Source of the DNA: JAKALX01 sp964508715
GTDB lineage: Bacteria; Chloroflexota; Dehalococcoidia; Tepidiformales; Tepidiformaceae
Length of the DNA: 22,175 nt
Assembly: GCA_964508715.1 (NCBI GenBank)
Contig: CAZDUX010000033.1
Span: forward strand, 1-22,175
Direction of reading: 5' to 3'
In this document: positions 21,307-22,175 of the stretch, piece after piece
Layout of the letters: each line of letters starts with the position of its first letter
Position numbering within the stretch: the stretch's first letter is position 1
Translations under genes and position numbers: made by a program
The notes under the pieces: generated by a model
What the model saw: the letters and a program-made list of their open reading frames with translations, nothing else
Databases searched by the model: none
What the model was told of the DNA's origin: nothing

Positions 21307-22175
21307 ATGGTTCAGTCAGACGCGTTTGAAGTCCTCGACGCTGGGTCGGTGCCAATGCCGCCGGCGCCGACGAGGAGGGGACGAAAACCCCGGGCGGCGT
21401 ACGACGCCGGGGCGCCGCAGGCAGCGCGGGCCAGTGACAAGAAGGGAAACGGGAACGGGAAGGGCGAGCTTGGCTTCGAGGCCAAGCTCTGGGCAGCGGC
21501 TGACAAGCTGCGAGGGAACCTCGACGCGGCGGAGTACAAGAACGTCGTCCTCGGCCTCATCTTCCTGAAGTACATCTCGGATGCGTTCGAGGAGCGGCGG
21601 GGTGCAATCTTGCGTGAGTCCTCGGACCCCGAGTCTCAGTTGTACATCGCCGAGGAGCGGGCCCGGTACGAAGTGCTCGAGGACCGCGACGAGTACACGG
21701 CGGCGAATGTCTTCTGGGTGCCTGAAGAGGCGCGTTGGGGGGTGTTGCAGGGGCAGGCAAAGCTTCCCGGGATTGGCGTGGCCATCGACAAGGCGATGGA
21801 TGCCATCGAGCGGGACAACCCGCGTCTGAAGGGCGTACTGCCGAAGGACTACGCGCGGGAGTCGCTGGACAAGCGACGCCTGGGCGAACTCATCGACCTC
21901 ATCGGGAGCATCGGCCTGGGGGATGCGGAGAACCGGTCCAAGGACATCCTCGGGCGGGTGTACGAGTACTTCCTCGGCCAGTTCGCCTCGGCGGAAGGGA
22001 AGAAGGGGGGCGAGTTCTATACGCCCCGGCACGTCGTTCGGCTGCTCGTGGAGATGCTCGAGCCGCAGCCGAACAAGCGCATCTTTGACCCGTGCTGTGG
22101 GTCGGGCGGGATGTTCGTCCGGGTGTGGTTCAGATTTTTGGTGAGACGGATGGGAAGCGTTTCCAGGGATGGGCG
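21307..22175 (+). CDS. hsdM: Type I restriction-modification methylase subunit HsdM (3' end outside window)
   Basis: This is the start of the DNA adenine methyltransferase subunit of a type I restriction-modification system, which with HsdS methylates a bipartite site and with HsdR cuts unmodified DNA. After a basic, variable leader (1-55) the HsdM N-terminal helical domain appears: LWAAADKLRGNLDAAEYKNV then LGLIFLKYISDAFEERR (to about 100). The SAM-binding region follows with GGEFYTPRHVVRLLVEML and motif I DPCCGSGGMFV (from residue 261, bases 22087-22119). The NPPF catalytic motif would lie past the window. After GGMFV the sequence no longer looks like HsdM in any frame, which may be a frameshift or a contig-end fault. 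ATG 21307 has only AAGG upstream. hsdS and hsdR should lie to the right if the system is complete. Confidence 0.88.
   Translation, partial: MVQSDAFEVLDAGSVPMPPAPTRRGRKPRAAYDAGAPQAARASDKKGNGNGKGELGFEAKLWAAADKLRGNLDAAEYKNVVLGLIFLKYISDAFEERRGAILRESSDPESQLYIAEERARYEVLEDRDEYTAANVFWVPEEARWGVLQGQAKLPGIGVAIDKAMDAIERDNPRLKGVLPKDYARESLDKRRLGELIDLIGSIGLGDAENRSKDILGRVYEYFLGQFASAEGKKGGEFYTPRHVVRLLVEMLEPQPNKRIFDPCCGSGGMFVRVWFRFLVRRMGSVSRDG

Overview
The window is high-GC DNA (well above 60% by eye) from a bacterium that starts genes on ATG, GTG and TTG and has strong GAGGAG-type ribosome sites. No rRNA, protein-synthesis or other strongly lineage-marking gene is present. The mixture of metal/cation pumps, a thiolase-fold/DUF35 pair with an ACAD10-like kinase, fused trehalose synthase/phosphatase and BlaI/M56 regulators would fit Chloroflexota or a neighbouring high-GC phylum. 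That is inference, not a firm placement.

Layout. (1) 1-4100, plus strand: the 3' part of a P1B metal ATPase with a CPD motif in place of CPC, a 2Fe-2S ferredoxin fused to a YHS metal-binding domain, and a DHA2-type MFS exporter whose ribosome site can pair with an upstream inverted repeat. A terminator closes this metal/drug efflux block. (2) 4187-7891, minus strand: BlaI repressor and coupled M56 membrane metallopeptidase, a small ParB-type HTH protein of uncertain start, and a class I methyltransferase followed by a radical SAM enzyme. (3) 8397-10955, plus strand: a P2-type cation ATPase, converging with (4) 10939-13802, minus strand: a thiolase-fold protein lacking the usual nucleophilic Cys, its DUF35 partner (4-base overlap), and an APH/ACAD10-like kinase. 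(5) 14042-16722, minus strand: a small helical protein translationally coupled to a bifunctional OtsA-OtsB trehalose enzyme.

(6) 16723-18300 holds a roughly 590-bp non-coding element with long compound inverted arms (16967-17556), resembling a MITE, and one small unrecognised gene. (7) At 18300-18344 lies the 3' half of a tRNA-Phe(GAA) gene on the minus strand, from the anticodon loop to the CCA, with no matching 5' half. This is the footprint expected at one end of an integrated element. By its orientation the element lies to the right. (8) 18345-22175 has the look of an island: a cluster of small unrecognised plus-strand genes, two of which carry copies of one small DpnD/PcfM-like domain, at least one probable frameshift, and the start of a type I restriction-modification methylase gene (hsdM) cut by the window edge.

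The most unusual parts are the compound inverted-repeat element, the tRNA-Phe attachment footprint that defines the island, the duplicated small domain beside hsdM, the ferredoxin-YHS fusion next to a CPD-type metal pump, and the RBS-pairing repeat before the exporter.
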